A stretch of 64,000 nucleotides of DNA, taken from positions 1 through 64,000 of the forward strand of contig JACGCK010000206.1 in NCBI GenBank assembly GCA_014925825.1. Direction: 5' to 3'. The stretch comes from Pholiota molesta (Eukaryota > Basidiomycota > Agaricomycetes > Agaricales > Strophariaceae). Below are positions 20,594 through 32,583 of the stretch, piece after piece. Under the pieces are notes generated by a model. It was not told the DNA's origin. It was given only the letters and a program-made list of their open reading frames with translations, and ran no database searches. Every line of letters starts with the position of its first letter. Position 1 is the first letter of the stretch. A program made the translations under genes and the position numbers.

Positions 20594-23500
20594 CTACTTC
20601 TGTGTGGCTTGGAAGGCGATCCACGCCTCGTTCAGCGTACCAAACACGCCATTCGCGAGCATGCGCTGCTCCACAGTCGTGTTCGACGAATTCAGCTGTG
20701 AGATAAAAGACAAAGCGCGTCAGCGATCAGGATCATGCAACTTAACGTCAAGGAATGAACGCAGAAAAGGGGAATAAAAGCAGACGAAACGTATGCACGC
20801 ATACCAAGAGGGAGAAGATAGACGAAACATATACACGCAACGCAAGAGCAAGAGCAATAAAAACACACCTTATCAGGATGCACGCGCGCAATCACACGCA
20901 CATACCCCTTTTTCACCTGCGCGGGCGACAGCAGCTCGTGCAGCCCGCGCACACGCACGCCCTCGAGGGCCGTGTCCCACAGCACGACGTCGAGCCCTAC
21001 CAGGAGCGCGCGGATGTTGCCCTCGCGCCCCTGGCGCCAGCCCGCGAGCCGCGCGTCCACCGCGTCCTTCAGGGAGTCCTTCAGCGACTCGTCCGCTTCC
21101 GCCTGCGCGTTCTGCGACTGCAGCGCCCGCAGGGCCTGCGACGGCGCCGCGGGGACGCTAGGTGCGGGCGGAGGGCGGGGCTTGGGCTTCGCCGCCGCAG
21201 GCGCAGGTTTCGGTCGGCTGCTCGCTGCGGTCGCTGTCGTCGTCGTCGCGCCATTGGCGCTGGCGGCTGCAGTGGCGTCGTCAGTCATCATCCCCTTGCA
21301 GCGACTACGTCCGCGCATCGCGTCCCGCCGCACGCCCTCGGGCGCCCACGCGCACCCGGCGAGCACCTCCCAGTCGCGCGCGGCCGCGGCCCACTTCTCG
21401 CGCCCCTCGCGCGCCTCCGCGCGCCGCCGCAGCGCCTTGACGTACCCGTCCGCGAGGTCCACGCCGCGCCCCTGCGGGTGCGCCCACGCCGTCTTTGCCG
21501 TCTGCGTTGCACTTGGAACGAGCGAGGGCGGCAGCGCCGCGGGCGTCCACACCACACTCTTCCCCTCTGTCGTCGGGGCCGCCGCCGCGTGCGGGTCCAG
21601 CCCAAGCGCATCGTCCTCTGAGTCCGCGGCGGGGTCGCCGAGCACCACGCCGAGCGCACGCGCGCAGTCGTCCTCCGCGGGCTGGTACTCGCCGCAGCGG
21701 ATGCGCGCGAGCGCGCGGTTGGTGTAGAGCGGCACGCGCAGGAGGTGCCCCGCGGGGAGCGCGCGCAGGCCCGCGGTGTACGCGTCCGCGGCGGCGGCGT
21801 GCTGCCCGAGCTTGAACTGCGCGGTTCCTGTGGTCTTGTGCTGCAGCGCGGCGGCGAGCGCGGCGGGCGACGCGGTGGGAAGGGTGCGTTCTGGAGGAGG
21901 GGGAATGGGAGCGGGCGTGGAACGTGATGACGAGGCAGATTGTTGGCGGCCCGGTGTTGGCCGGCCGTGAGGCGGGCCTGGGCGCGGTTGGGGCGCAGAA
22001 CTTTGCGTGTGGGTTCGTGTGTTGGCTGGGGCGTCGGAGAAGAGGTCGACTTCCTCTTCGTGGTGTGCTGCCTTGCCCGCCTGTGCTGGGAGCGTCTGTT
22101 CCGCCGGGAAACTTCCACCATCATCGAAGACAACATCGCCCTCGCCATCGTCATCATCCCTGAAACCACCCCGCTGCGGCGTCTCCGCGAACTCCTCACC
22201 CACAGCTTCCTGCATCCACTTCGGGCGCCCATCCACGACCCTTCCAGCGCCTTCCTGCGTTGCGCGCGCACCCGCCCGCGGACCTGCGGCGTCGGGCGCG
22301 CCGCCAGCGCGCTCCTCGTACGCCTTGACGACCTTCTCCCGCCCCTTCCCCCACATCGCGCTCGCCTTGCTGAACACGCTGAGCCCAATCTCCGACGCCT
22401 GCGCGAGCAGCTTGTCCGCGTGCTCCTGGAGGTCCGCGACGCTCGGCGTCGAACTCGCACCCTCGCCCGCACCTGCGCCCGCAGCGGCGGTGCGCTGGCG
22501 CTCGAGCCGCTCGCGCTCGCGCTCCTTCTGCCCCTTCGGCACGCCTCTCGATCGTGCAGGCGGTGGCGTTTCCGAGCGAGGGGCGCCGCCGCGGGCGGGC
22601 GGTGTGGGGTGCGTTGGCGGCGGCGCGGGACTGGATGTGGTGTGGTTGAGCAGGCGCTCGATCGCGGCGGGAACGTCGAGGCCGGTCGCTGTCTGCGCGA
22701 GCGCGGCGCGCGCCTGCTGCACGGAGAACCCCATCTCGACGATCTGCCCGAGGACGTGGGGCGGCGGCGACGGCGCGCGGGGCGCTGATCCCGGGGGAGA
22801 GGGGCGGTGGCGGGAAGGTTCGGGTGATGCTGTGTACCGTGTCTAGCGAGATGATTAGCGAGGGTTGGGGATAGATGCTGGGTTGGGATTTACCTTTGGG
22901 GCTGCGATGGGCTTGTTTAGCATGCCGAGAACGTCGTCCTCGTCCTCGTCGTACCCGCGGCTCTCTGAATCCAACAAGCCACGGGAAGATTGAGGCCCGC
23001 TCGTCACGTCGTGATCGTCCTCGAACAGATCCAACAGTTTGTCGGTCCCAGTAGTGTGACCCTTGTGCGCCCACCGCGCCTCGTCCACCCTGTCCTCCCG
23101 CCCTCCAAAATCGAACTCGTCATCCGGTGAGGTCACTCTTTCTTTGTGCGCCGTACGGCTGCCGTTGCGTCCAGCGGTCGAAATGGATTGAGAATGAACG
23201 GCGCCGTTTTTGGCGCCCGAAGTCGAGCCCGAGGCAGGCGTCGTGCTTGCTGCGAAGTCGTCCAGATCCCATAGATTGGTGGCCGCCTTCGGCTTAGACC
23301 GCTCTGCCGCGCTATTAGCGCTGCCAGCCGCACGACCTGCAGCCCCAACGGTGGCAGCGGCACTGCTCCCGAAATCCGACAGGCCCCAGTCGTCCACGTC
23401 GTCGATCACAACCCCCTGAGTCTTCGGTGCCTGGCCGCCACCACTCCGACCTGCGGCAGGGACAGCCGTCAGCCTGCCCGAGAGGGCGTCGAGCCCCGCC

Positions 23501-24020
23501 CACGCAGAGGCGTCCCCACCGCCGCCGCCGCTGGCTGTCGCCGCACCGCCCCCCGCCCGAGCTGCTGGGAGCCCTTGCGCTGCGCCTCCATGGCGAGCCG
23601 CGCGGCGAGCGTCATGTTGCCGCTCCCAGCCGCGGTCGAGGATGGCGCGAAGAGGTCGCCGAACGCATCCGCGGCGCCCCTGCTCCCCGTCTTCGCTATG
23701 GACTGCGGTGGTGGCTGCGGCGTCGTCTGTCGGTTGATGGTGTTCGTCGTGGCGGGAACGGTGGACAGGGTCGAGAGCGATGGCGTTATCGGGCGCGAAC
23801 CACCGATCGCAGGCGCTCCCAGGCCAGTCCCGTATCGCGGAGTGGAGGTGCCCGAGCCTGGGGTGGAGCCGGATCCGGCGAGGAGGGCGAAGACATCGGG
23901 TTTAGAGGCGGTGGTCGATCTGTTCGTTGTCGATGAGGAGGAGAGGGCGGAGGAGAGGGTTTGGGGCTTGGGCTTTGCGGGAGCCGAGGCAGACCAGAGA
24001 TCTGCGAAGGAGTCAGACAT
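20594..24020 (-). CDS. SWA2: Auxilin/Swa2-like J-domain protein (UBA, TPR, J), clathrin uncoating
   Basis: Complement of 20594-20695, 20869-22842, 22894-23430 and 23547-24020, 1028 aa. The N-terminus (MSDSFADLWSAS, then repeated short acidic/aromatic motifs such as DDWGLSDFG, NLWDLDDF and DLFAPSS) resembles clathrin/adaptor-binding linear motifs. A UBA-like segment (HVLGQIVEMGFSVQQARAAL) lies near residue 366. A TPR region (QHKTTGTAQFKLGQ..., YTNRALARIRCGEY) lies near 665-735. A C-terminal auxilin-type J domain has HPDK ending at residue 995, with the last helix (FGTLNEAWIAF) encoded by the final exon after a 173-nt intron. This architecture matches Swa2/auxilin, which recruits Hsc70 to strip clathrin coats in the cytosol. 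The junction at 23431-23546 is the weak point. I used a phase-0 GT-AG intron of 116 nt, but a frameshift in the same GC-rich tract would instead keep a plausible Trp-Ala-Gly-Leu-Asp segment. The middle is very GC-rich, so antisense open frames there are shadows. Confidence 0.85.
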
Positions 24021-24444
24021 GGGAGGTTTCTGGGGTGAAGACGTGTATCAGGAACCAGAGATTCGCCGAAGCGCAGTCGACGTACAGTGCAAACTTCAAA
24101 GTAAACGCGATGCGTTGTGTTGGAAGATCTAGCACCTAGCAACCGTCGCGTCCTAGCAATTCAGAGTAAAGAGCTGATTCCATGGCATGTGAAATCGACT
24201 TACCAGTGAGCTCGACGGCCAGAGAATGTAGGAGACGTCGAAGGACGTGGTTCATGGAGAAAACACAAACTTGGTACAATCCACCCAGCCGGTTCGGCTG
24301 CCGTAATAATTTCACACGCTTTGTCTGCGCGCAAGGAACGCGCGGCGCACGCGAACCTCTTTTCTTTATGACGCTTTCGCGCGAAATACGTTACAGCATT
24401 TGGCCATTGTTCATTTTGACCAATCTTTACCACAACCAACAACG
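24021..24444. other. Divergent promoter region
   Basis: 424 bp separate the start codons of the auxilin-like gene (minus) and the F-box/LRR-like gene (plus), so the region must hold both promoters. I see no clear TATA box on either side. Confidence 0.5.
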
Positions 24445-26348
24445 ATGGACGACCCGCTCTTTCAAACACCTTGCCTGCCCTACGACGTTTTGGTAGAAAT
24501 CATCGATATCTTTCTTGCCGATCTCGGCGACGACGATGACCAAACGTACAGCCTCAAGCTCTTTGCCTTTCTTTCGCGTCCCATTCTCGTGTTCTGTCAA
24601 AAACGGCTTTTCCGCAAATACGACGTAGGCAAGGTGGATGGTCGGCTATGCCGTTCCATTCTGGCGCACAGTCCGCACCTGATCGCCTACGTGAAGGAGG
24701 TCTGGCTGTATACCGGACCTACCATGCCATCCTTATCGTCAGAGGAGATGTCGACTATCCGCAAACTTACATCCGTGCACCACCTTTTCGTTGGACCTAG
24801 GAAATTTGCTCTATGGGATTGTAATGTCCCTTTTGAAGAACACCAATTGATAACCGACTTACTTCGACAACCACGAATAACTTCTTTTGCTGTTTGGGGG
24901 GAAATGGTTCCATTCCTCCCACTTTCAAAGTGGCGGCATCTTAGCGCGTTCGAAGTGCGGGACGAAAATCCTTACGCCAACTTTCAAGATTTGGACCCAG
25001 AGCGGGACAGCGATGACGACTCAGATGACGACATAGAAGACATCTACGAAGACTTCAATGGTCTTTTGCTCTTCGAAAAAGCCTTGCAGGCACCCCAGCA
25101 TTCCATATCGATCAAGCTACGGAAACTTTGCATTATAGATTCTGACAAGGTGTTAGTACACATATTGTTGCACCCGGATCACGTTCTCGAGCACGAATGC
25201 AATAGCTCACTACCTCCTGACGATCCCCAAGTCGACCGTCATGACCCAGCGGACGATGCTCAACATCACTTCGATTTCACCCAACTCCGTAGCTTGACTG
25301 CCGATATCATGCCTGCCAACCTCCTTCCAATCTGGCATATAATCCATCAAGCACACGACCACCTTAGGACCCTAGATATTCGCGAGCGATACAGACATAG
25401 AAGTCCCAAAGATCCATTCGGCTTCAACTCAAGTACGCACATTCCTGCCACGCTATCCGCCCTCTATCAAATAACAACCTCACAACACAAACAGCTCTCC
25501 TGCCCGAAATATCGCCCATCGTTCTGCCCGACGCGATCTCGCTCACCCCGTTGACGAACCTCCACACCCTCCGCATCACCATCCTCATCCGCGACGACCT
25601 CCCCGCCCACCCCGACGCCCTCTCCTCCTGGTGCTCCCTCCTCCGCACCGCCCCGCCCCGGATCCACACCCTCGAAATCACCCTCGACGCGTTCTACAGA
25701 TTCTACCTCATCTCCCACCTCACCGCCTGGTTCCCGGCGGGCGGCTGCGTCGAGGAGAAGGACGGCAGCCGCTGGTCGCCGCTCGCCAATCTGGACTTGA
25801 TCCTCGCGAGCGCTGGCTGGTTCCCGGCCCTGGAGCGCGTGCGCGTGCGCGTGGCGATCCCGGAATACGCGCGCGTGGCGTACTCGGACAGCTCGGACAA
25901 CGGGGTGGGCGTGGATGTCGTTCGTGAGGAGGACATGGAGGAGATGCGCGTCTGGGCGTCCGAGATGCGGTCACGAGCGGCCAGCGAGATGGAGGTGGAT
26001 GTTCCAAGCAAAGATGTTGATGATCCTGTATCCTCGTCCGGTGAGCTTTCTGTAGCACATTCCGCGCTGGACACGGATGGTGATAAAGCATGTTCCAATG
26101 TTAATTCTTCTGTCGTAGATGATACTAGGCCTACGTTTTCCGACGATGCTGATTCTTGGACGACGCGCGAACATCCCATTGACTTCGACGATGTCGTCAA
26201 TTCCATTTCTTTGATGTTATCCCTCACGAGGCAGAGGTTCGCATCGACCAACGCGTTTACCATCGACATAGATATGGGCGTCCCTTCGACTACACAGCCT
26301 CCCAGAACTCGGTTCAATAGTGGTGGTGTAGTATTAGTACGAGATTGA
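24445..26348 (+). CDS. F-box/LRR-like protein, 613 aa, two exons
   Basis: The gene joins 24445-25432 and 25495-26348. The intron at 25433-25494 (gtacgc..acag, phase 1) closes to 614 codons. The ATG at 24445 precedes an F-box-like start (LPYDVLVEIIDIFL at about residues 12-25). Irregular leucine-rich segments follow (for example LTNLHTLRITILIRDD after the intron), as in the large mushroom F-box families that recruit substrates to SCF ubiquitin ligases. An acidic insertion (DSDDDSDDDIED) lies near residue 195. Base composition changes abruptly: exon 2 starts GC-rich (25500-25900) while its last ~350 bp are ordinary. That tail (…DDVVNSISLMLSLT) recurs as isolated fragments at 26565, 28830 and 30810, so the present 3' end may have been acquired or shared by duplication. 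The LRR assignment is by pattern only. Confidence 0.7.
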
Positions 26349-26969
26349 TATGCAAATGTCGTTCATACTCATCTGGCCGATGAAGCCATGCCCATGTCAA
26401 GAATATATTTCTGGGTTTCCAATCATAGAGCTGAAAAACTGTTACACACATATGTCCATAACGACTCATCGAAGGAATACCGGGCGCCCAGATCTATTGA
26501 GCGGTGGTTCCCACATAGGAGAGGCCTGAAATCGAGAAACGTATTGCGCTGTGCCTCGCGGCCGTGTTATCGCTCACAAGGCAGAGATTCGCATCGACCC
26601 ACTCGTTTACCGTCAACATAGATATAGGCGTCCCTTCGACTGGACAGTCTCTCAGAATTCGGTTCGTACGTGGGGCCCTACGAAATTTATATGCAAACAA
26701 TCAGCGCGACATTTGCATGGTGATGATGACATCCCAATTGCTTTAAATACGCGCCATGCCCTTCTTTGAATGCCAGTGAGTACTGAGAGTCGACAGCTCA
26801 ATGAACATTGTAAAATTGAGGGAATTATATTAAATGCATTCTTTCAGTAAGAAATATATCGTTCATACTCATCTGGCCGATAAAGCAATGTCAAGAATAA
26901 ATTTCCTTGTTTCCAATCATAGAGCTGAAACAGTTCGTCTACTCTTACACACATATGTACATAACCGAC
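26349..26969. repeat. Duplicated 3' flanks and gene-tail fragments
   Basis: 26390-26560 repeats the 3' end and flank of the F-box/LRR-like copies (compare 31090-31270). 26565-26700 repeats the tail of the 24445 gene. 26870-26969 repeats 31060-31175. No intact gene is present. Confidence 0.65.
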
Positions 26970-28326
26970 TCATCGAAGGAATGTCGGGGGACGCCCAGAT
27001 CTGTTGAACGATAAATCCTCTACCAGAGGCTTGGAATAGCCAAACGTATTGCGCTGTGTATCGCGGCCGCACAGTTCCTTGGACAACGCCAGGACACCGC
27101 GCTGTGGCCATCTGATGTCCAGCGACTCCAACACCCAATACAGCCCATTGATCCGCGGTTGCTTCGTGGCTTCTACGCGCAGCATCCGCGACCCGGCCGC
27201 GAACTGCTTGCTATCCATGATCCGGGCGAGCTTCGTGAGGAGGTCGTAGAAGTCGCAGAAACATTCGAGTTCGCTGCCGTAATTATAGTCGTCTGGGGCC
27301 CAGTGCGCGGTGTAGACCATCAGGGACTCCACCAATGGAGAGGTGAGGGATGAGATGGACGCGCAGACCGCGTCCATATCGTGCGTTTGCAGGAAGAGCG
27401 AACGGAGGTTGGTCAATGGGCTCAGGTCGATATCTATTAACCACCGACGCCGTTATTGATTTATGCTATCAATGGAATGGGGCAAAAAGGACGCGCACCG
27501 TCGGTGGAAAGAAGCTCCTCGCCGGGAATTCTTCCGGTGTAGTCTATGACCACAGTGAGGTGCTTCATCGTCTTTGAATTCTTGTTCAGGAAAGCGTTCA
27601 GCGCCTGGACGGCTCCCCAGCCTTTGTGCGAGGCGCGGTATATCTTCAGATCCAGGGTCTCCACGCGGGTCAGCGGGGACCCTGCTAAGCTGTTCATCCA
27701 CTCGAAGAGCTCCTCGGATTGCAATAGCCTCAGCTGAATGGTGGTGATGTGGCAAAACGCCAATCTGGGCACGTCGCGTGGGAATGTCATGCCTTTATCG
27801 CGATAGGGGTATATAGCGAGCGCACGAAGATGGGCAAAAGAGGCGAGGAGGCGCCACTCGTCCTCGCCAAAGGCAGACCATGTGTTGTACGTAAAATCAT
27901 GGATATCGGGGAGCATCCGCGCCATCCACGACGGCGGAGGCGATGAATCGACGATTTTGATGAACACGACCTGGGAGAGCGCTTCCGCGCGAGCCAAGAC
28001 TTTGATCACCTCGTCCTGCCACGTCGACGTAATACAGAGCACCACGCAGCGCATTGCGGGGAGGATCGTGCAGTAGCGCGATCGCGATAGCGAAAGAAAG
28101 GATTCCACGTTCTCCTGGAGCATCGTTTTGCCCTGGAATGGGATGTCTATTGCTTTGATGATCGTCCGATGGAACATGTGGTGGCGGGGGCAGCGACCCA
28201 GCTGCGGGCGACGAGGCTCGCTGAGTAGAGTGCGGCAGCATCGTCGTGCAGTAAGTCCAGGATTTTCTCGAGGATTTCGGTGGGCACATCAGAAATGCCA
28301 GTCGCTGGCACTGCGGCCGACGACAT
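26970..28326 (-). pseudogene. F-box/LRR-like gene, frameshifted copy of 31176-32530
   Basis: Complement of 26970-27433 and 27499-28326, with the intron (gtgcgc..atag, 27434-27498) conserved in the other copy. The start (MSSAAVPATGISDVPTEIL) is an F-box (ISDVPTEILEKILDLL). One base is missing from a C-run near 28190: five C here and six in the intact copy. This moves the frame from ...LVARSWVAAP into a short out-of-frame tail, and the correct frame resumes at MFHRTIIK. Otherwise the two copies match closely through the LRR-like body to the stop. A TATA-like atataaaat lies at 28386-28394, about 60 nt upstream. It is either a recent pseudogene or a sequencing error in a homopolymer. Confidence 0.75.
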
Positions 28327-28404
28327 GATTCGTTGTATGGGGATTTCCCGACGGTCGCAATCAGATAGTGCTGTCAATGCTTCACATTTTATATCATCCC
28401 ACAA

Positions 28405-30790
28405 ATAAATTATGAGATCATGGTTATTATTGCAGCTGCAACGCCCATGATGTCAATTTCTATCTTGATCTTCGAAGTTCGGACCGGGTACTAGGTATAT
28501 GTAGTCAATATTGAACGTTGGGCTGATATTCGTTGCAGTCAGGGCACCTAAAATTTTATGTGCTAAGAGCTTTAACTTCCATATATCTCCCAGGAAAATG
28601 AAGCTCAAGCGCCAGTAAAACTTGATAATCCATAAATAAAAATATTCCTGAAGTTAAAATTTGACCCTTTCATGTAAAACCATGCTGAGAAGTATCTTAT
28701 ACTGTATACAGTAGGCTCCGAGGTTGAAGGCAACTGAGCTATACTGCGTAATTGCTTCATTCCAAACAGATTAAGTAGTACGTAGTTCTCAAGTAGAAAA
28801 TCCTGCAATTCGATTTTTTGAATGAAATTCCGATGCTGGTTCTTCTGTCGTAGATGATACTAAGCCTACATTTTCTGACGATACTGATTCTTGGACGACT
28901 CGCGAACATCCCATTGACTTCGACGATGTCGTCAATTCCATTTCTTTGATGTTATCGCTTACGCTCAGTAAAAACGACAAGTCAGGTGCAGTCAGGTTGA
29001 TGTCATGCAAACGTCGTGTCATAGTCGCGAAAATGCCTTCTTGTCAGAGTCATTTCAAGGTAGTATCAGGTCCCCACAAAAAGTCCGTATCCATCAAACA
29101 TCTCTGACATTCAAGTGATATCTGTATTGGACTTGATGTCAGGTAGAAATTAGGTTGAAATCAAGTAAAAGCCGAGGTCAACATTTTCATATGCACGTGC
29201 CCGCTTTGTTTCTCAGTTCCAACGCACAATGCTCGCTGTAACTTTGAACTTAGGAAAGTTCTCTAAGTTCCACCATCATGGACTTGAATGCCGTCTTGTG
29301 GTCGACGGTCGTGTCTTTATACGGTCGAACTCCCAGCTCCTAACAGCCTTTCTTTCCCCAACGCCGCCCAGTCCTCTAAAGCGCAATGTTACAACACAAG
29401 TCAAAGGGCCAAGGACTTCAAGGAGACTTGGTATGTAAGCTTCATTCAGTTGCTTAGGATCTCTACATACTAAGTCTTCGACAGTGCATAAACTAGAGCG
29501 AGTCGCGACACTGCGCGACACTGCCTCGGATAACCCAGGCAATGCGTCTTGAGCGCTTCGACCATCCACACACCCCCTCGACGTGCCGCCCTGCAACCAT
29601 CCAGTGGCCACCTGCGGACGCACCCGATCAGCGCGCACCTCCCAGGTGTGTGGATCTCGTCCCATCTCCCCTCCTCTCGACGTCGCGCTCACACAGCAAA
29701 CTAGGCACACCGTCGGCGCAATGACACTACGAACGGCATGAGCGATATACGGACACCGCAGCATAGTGCGCAATGACACGACGACGCTGGACGACTCACA
29801 GCGTGGCTTGGACGACAGCGATTCGACTCGCGAGGGCGTTGGGACGAGAGCAACTGTCAGCAACGCGTACCAGGCCCGGAATGACGACGAGGAAGGAGAT
29901 TTGTATGAAGGTTGTCAGTGAGTGTGGCACCGATTCGACCGTGCAGGGACTACTCACCTGAAGTCGACGTAAGGTACCTTTGCGCAGCATACAGGCGAGT
30001 GCGCGGAGGGCCTGTGGGATAGCGCCATGAACGACGACGCGAACGGCTCGGCCGCGATCCGCCCATCTATTCCACTTGCCAATGAAAACGACGAAAACGG
30101 GCCTCCAGTCGACGTGCAGTGCCTTCGTGTGGCATCCAGACGAATTAGCGGAAGCCTGGGGGGACATTGGGCGAGAGCCAGCCTACCAGTTCAGGTACGG
30201 AAATTTGAATATCTGCATCTCTGTTTGTCTTCTCACTAGATCTCACTTCTTCCCTTCACAGAACTCATTTCCGACATCTTGAATGCCCAGTATCTTTCAG
30301 CAGAGGTGCAATTATGTCTTGACAAGGTGCGAATATCGTGCATTCCATGTTTCCGAGCCTGTAGCTTAATGTCTTCAAGTAGCATATTCCTCGGGGTCGT
30401 AACAAGGCATTGAAAGATATAAAGATTTTTTTACCATATTTACCTTAGACCTTATTTGCCGTTTCGTAGCTTACATTACTTTGAGGACTAATATTATGTT
30501 TATTCATGCTTACATTTAATTCAAATTGAATCAACTAATAAAGCAAATAAGCGTGAGATTGACTTGATTCTTATATGACATTTCCTTGAAATCGATGGGA
30601 TATGCACTCGACTACTATCTGACTGGACCTGACTCTTTTCCGGATCAACACTAATTATTGAGACATCACTCCCCGACTTCCACCTGACATAATTGCGGCT
30701 CATATGTCAGAGTCAGTGTAGCTAAAACGCATTCTTGACATCTATCAGACTTTTCCGTGCCTATCTCAGACATCAATCAAATTTTGTGTT
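28405..30790. other. Gene-poor stretch with duplicated fragments
   Basis: 28440-28545 continues the flank shared with the second copy (compare 32640-32740). 28835-28970 is an isolated copy of the 24445 gene tail (DDTKPTFSDD..., DDVVNSISLMLSL). Around 30050-30330 there are two short exon-like pieces separated by an intron (gtacgg..cacag), the second reading ELISDILNAQYL, probably an F-box remnant. I see no complete gene. Confidence 0.45.
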
Positions 30791-31175
30791 TTTACTGAGG
30801 CTTACGAGGCAGAGCTTCGCAGAACTTCGCACCGACCAACGCGCCATCGACATAGATATGGGCGTCCCTTCGACTAGACAGCCTCTCAGAACTGGGTTCA
30901 AAAGTGGTTGTGTAGGATTGATATGAAAACAATCAGCATGACAACTGCATGGCGATGATGATGACATCCCAATTTCCTTTGAGTACTGCACATCGACAGC
31001 TCAACGAACATTGTAAAATTGAAAAAATATAGAAAATGCCTTCTTTCAGTAAGAAATATGCCGTTCATACTCATCTGGCCGATAAAGCCAGGCCCATGTC
31101 AAGAATATATTTCCCGGTTTCCAATCATAGAGCTGAAATACTGTTACACACATATGTATGTACATAAATAACGAC
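30791..31175. repeat. Copy of the gene-tail and 3'-flank block
   Basis: It aligns to 26571-26965, including the gaggcagag...gggcgtcccttcgac piece from the 24445 gene tail and the block ending at the stop of the F-box/LRR-like gene. This marks the left limit of the ~4.2-kb tandem duplication. Confidence 0.65.
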
Positions 31176-32530
31176 TCATCGAAGGAATATCGGGCGCTCA
31201 GATCTATTAAGCGGTGGTTCCCATAGGAGAGGCATGAAATCGAGAAACGTATTGCGCTGTGCCTCGCGGCCGCAGAGTTCCTTGGACAACGCCAGAACAC
31301 CGCGCTGCGTCCATCTGATGTCCAGAAACTCCAACGGCCACCACAGCCCCTGCATCCGCGGCTGTTTCGTGGCCTTTACACGTAGCATCTGGGACCCGGC
31401 CGCGAACTGCTTCCCGTCCATGATCCGGGCGAGCTTCGTGAAGAGGTCGTGGAAGTCGCAGTAACATTCGAGTTGGCTGTCGAAATGACACTCGTCCGGG
31501 GACCAGTGCGCGGTGTAGACCGTCAGGGACTCCACCAGCGGAGAGGTGAGGGATGAGATAGACGCGCAGACGGCATCCATATCGTGTGTTTGCAGGAAGA
31601 GCGAACGGAGGTTGGTCAATGGGCTCAGGTCGATATCTATTAACCACCGACTCCGTTATTGATTTATGCTATCAATGGAATGGGGCAGAAAGGACGCGCA
31701 CCGTCGGTGGAAAGAAGCTCCTCGCCGGGAATTCTTCCGGTGTAGTCTATGACCACACTGAGGTGCTTCATCGTCTTTGAATTCTTGTTCAGGAAAGCGT
31801 TCAGCGCCTGGACGGCTCCCCAGCCTTTGTGCGAGGCGCGGTATATCTTCAGATCCAGGGTCTCCACGCGGGTCAGCGGGGACCCTACCAAGCTGTTCAT
31901 CCACTCGAAGAGCTCCTCGAATTGCAATAGCCTCAGCTGAATGGTGGTGATGTGGCAAAACGCCAATCTGGGCACGTCGCGTGGGAATGTCATGGCTTTA
32001 TCGCAAGCGGTGTATACAGCGAGCGCACGTAGATGGGCAAAGGAGGCGAGGAGGCGCCACCCGTCCTCGCTAAAGGTAGACGATGACAATGTGTTGTATG
32101 TAAAATCATGGATATTGGGGAGCATCCGCGCCATCCACGACGGCGGAGGCGATGAATCGACGATTTTGATGAACACGACCTGCGAGAGCGCTTCCGCGCG
32201 GGCCAACACTTTGATCACCTCGTCCAGCCACATCGACGGAATACAGAGCACCACGCAGCGCATAGCGGGGAGGATCGTGCAGTAGCGCGATTGGGACAGG
32301 GAAATAAAGGATTCCACGTTCTCCTGGAGCATCATTGTTCCCCGGAATGGCATGTCTGTTTCTTTGATGATCGTCCGATGGAACATGTGGTAGCGGGGGG
32401 CAGATACCCAGCTGCGGGCGACGAGGCTCGCTGAGTAGAGTGCGGCAGCATCGTCGTGCAGTAAGTCCAGGATTTTCTCGAGGATTTCGGTGGGCACATC
32501 AGAAATGCCAGTCGCTGCAGCCGACGACAT
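31176..32530 (-). CDS. F-box/LRR-like protein, 429 aa, two exons, intact duplicate
   Basis: Complement of 31176-31636 and 31702-32530. The intron at 31637-31701 (phase 1) closes to 430 codons. The F-box is ISDVPTEILEKILDLLHDDAA near residues 9-29, followed by the typical YSASLVARSWVSAPRYHMFHR that links F-box to repeats in mushroom families. The body has periodic leucines (LRALAVY, RVETLDLKIYR, LTNLRSLFLQTHD, LEFLDIRW). It probably acts as a substrate receptor in an SCF ligase, but no substrate can be named. The copy 4.2 kb to the left (26970-28326) has a one-base frameshift. A TATA-like atataaatta lies at 32591-32600, 61-70 nt upstream. Confidence 0.75.
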
Positions 32531-32583
32531 GATTCGTTGTATGGGGATTTCCCGACGGTCGCAATCAGATAGTGTGCTGTCAA

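Noticed and set aside
20755..22846. Several long plus-strand frames (up to ~290 aa) opposite the auxilin-like gene
   Set aside because: Arg/Ala-rich antisense shadows of a very GC-rich coding strand; the minus strand carries UBA, TPR and J motifs.
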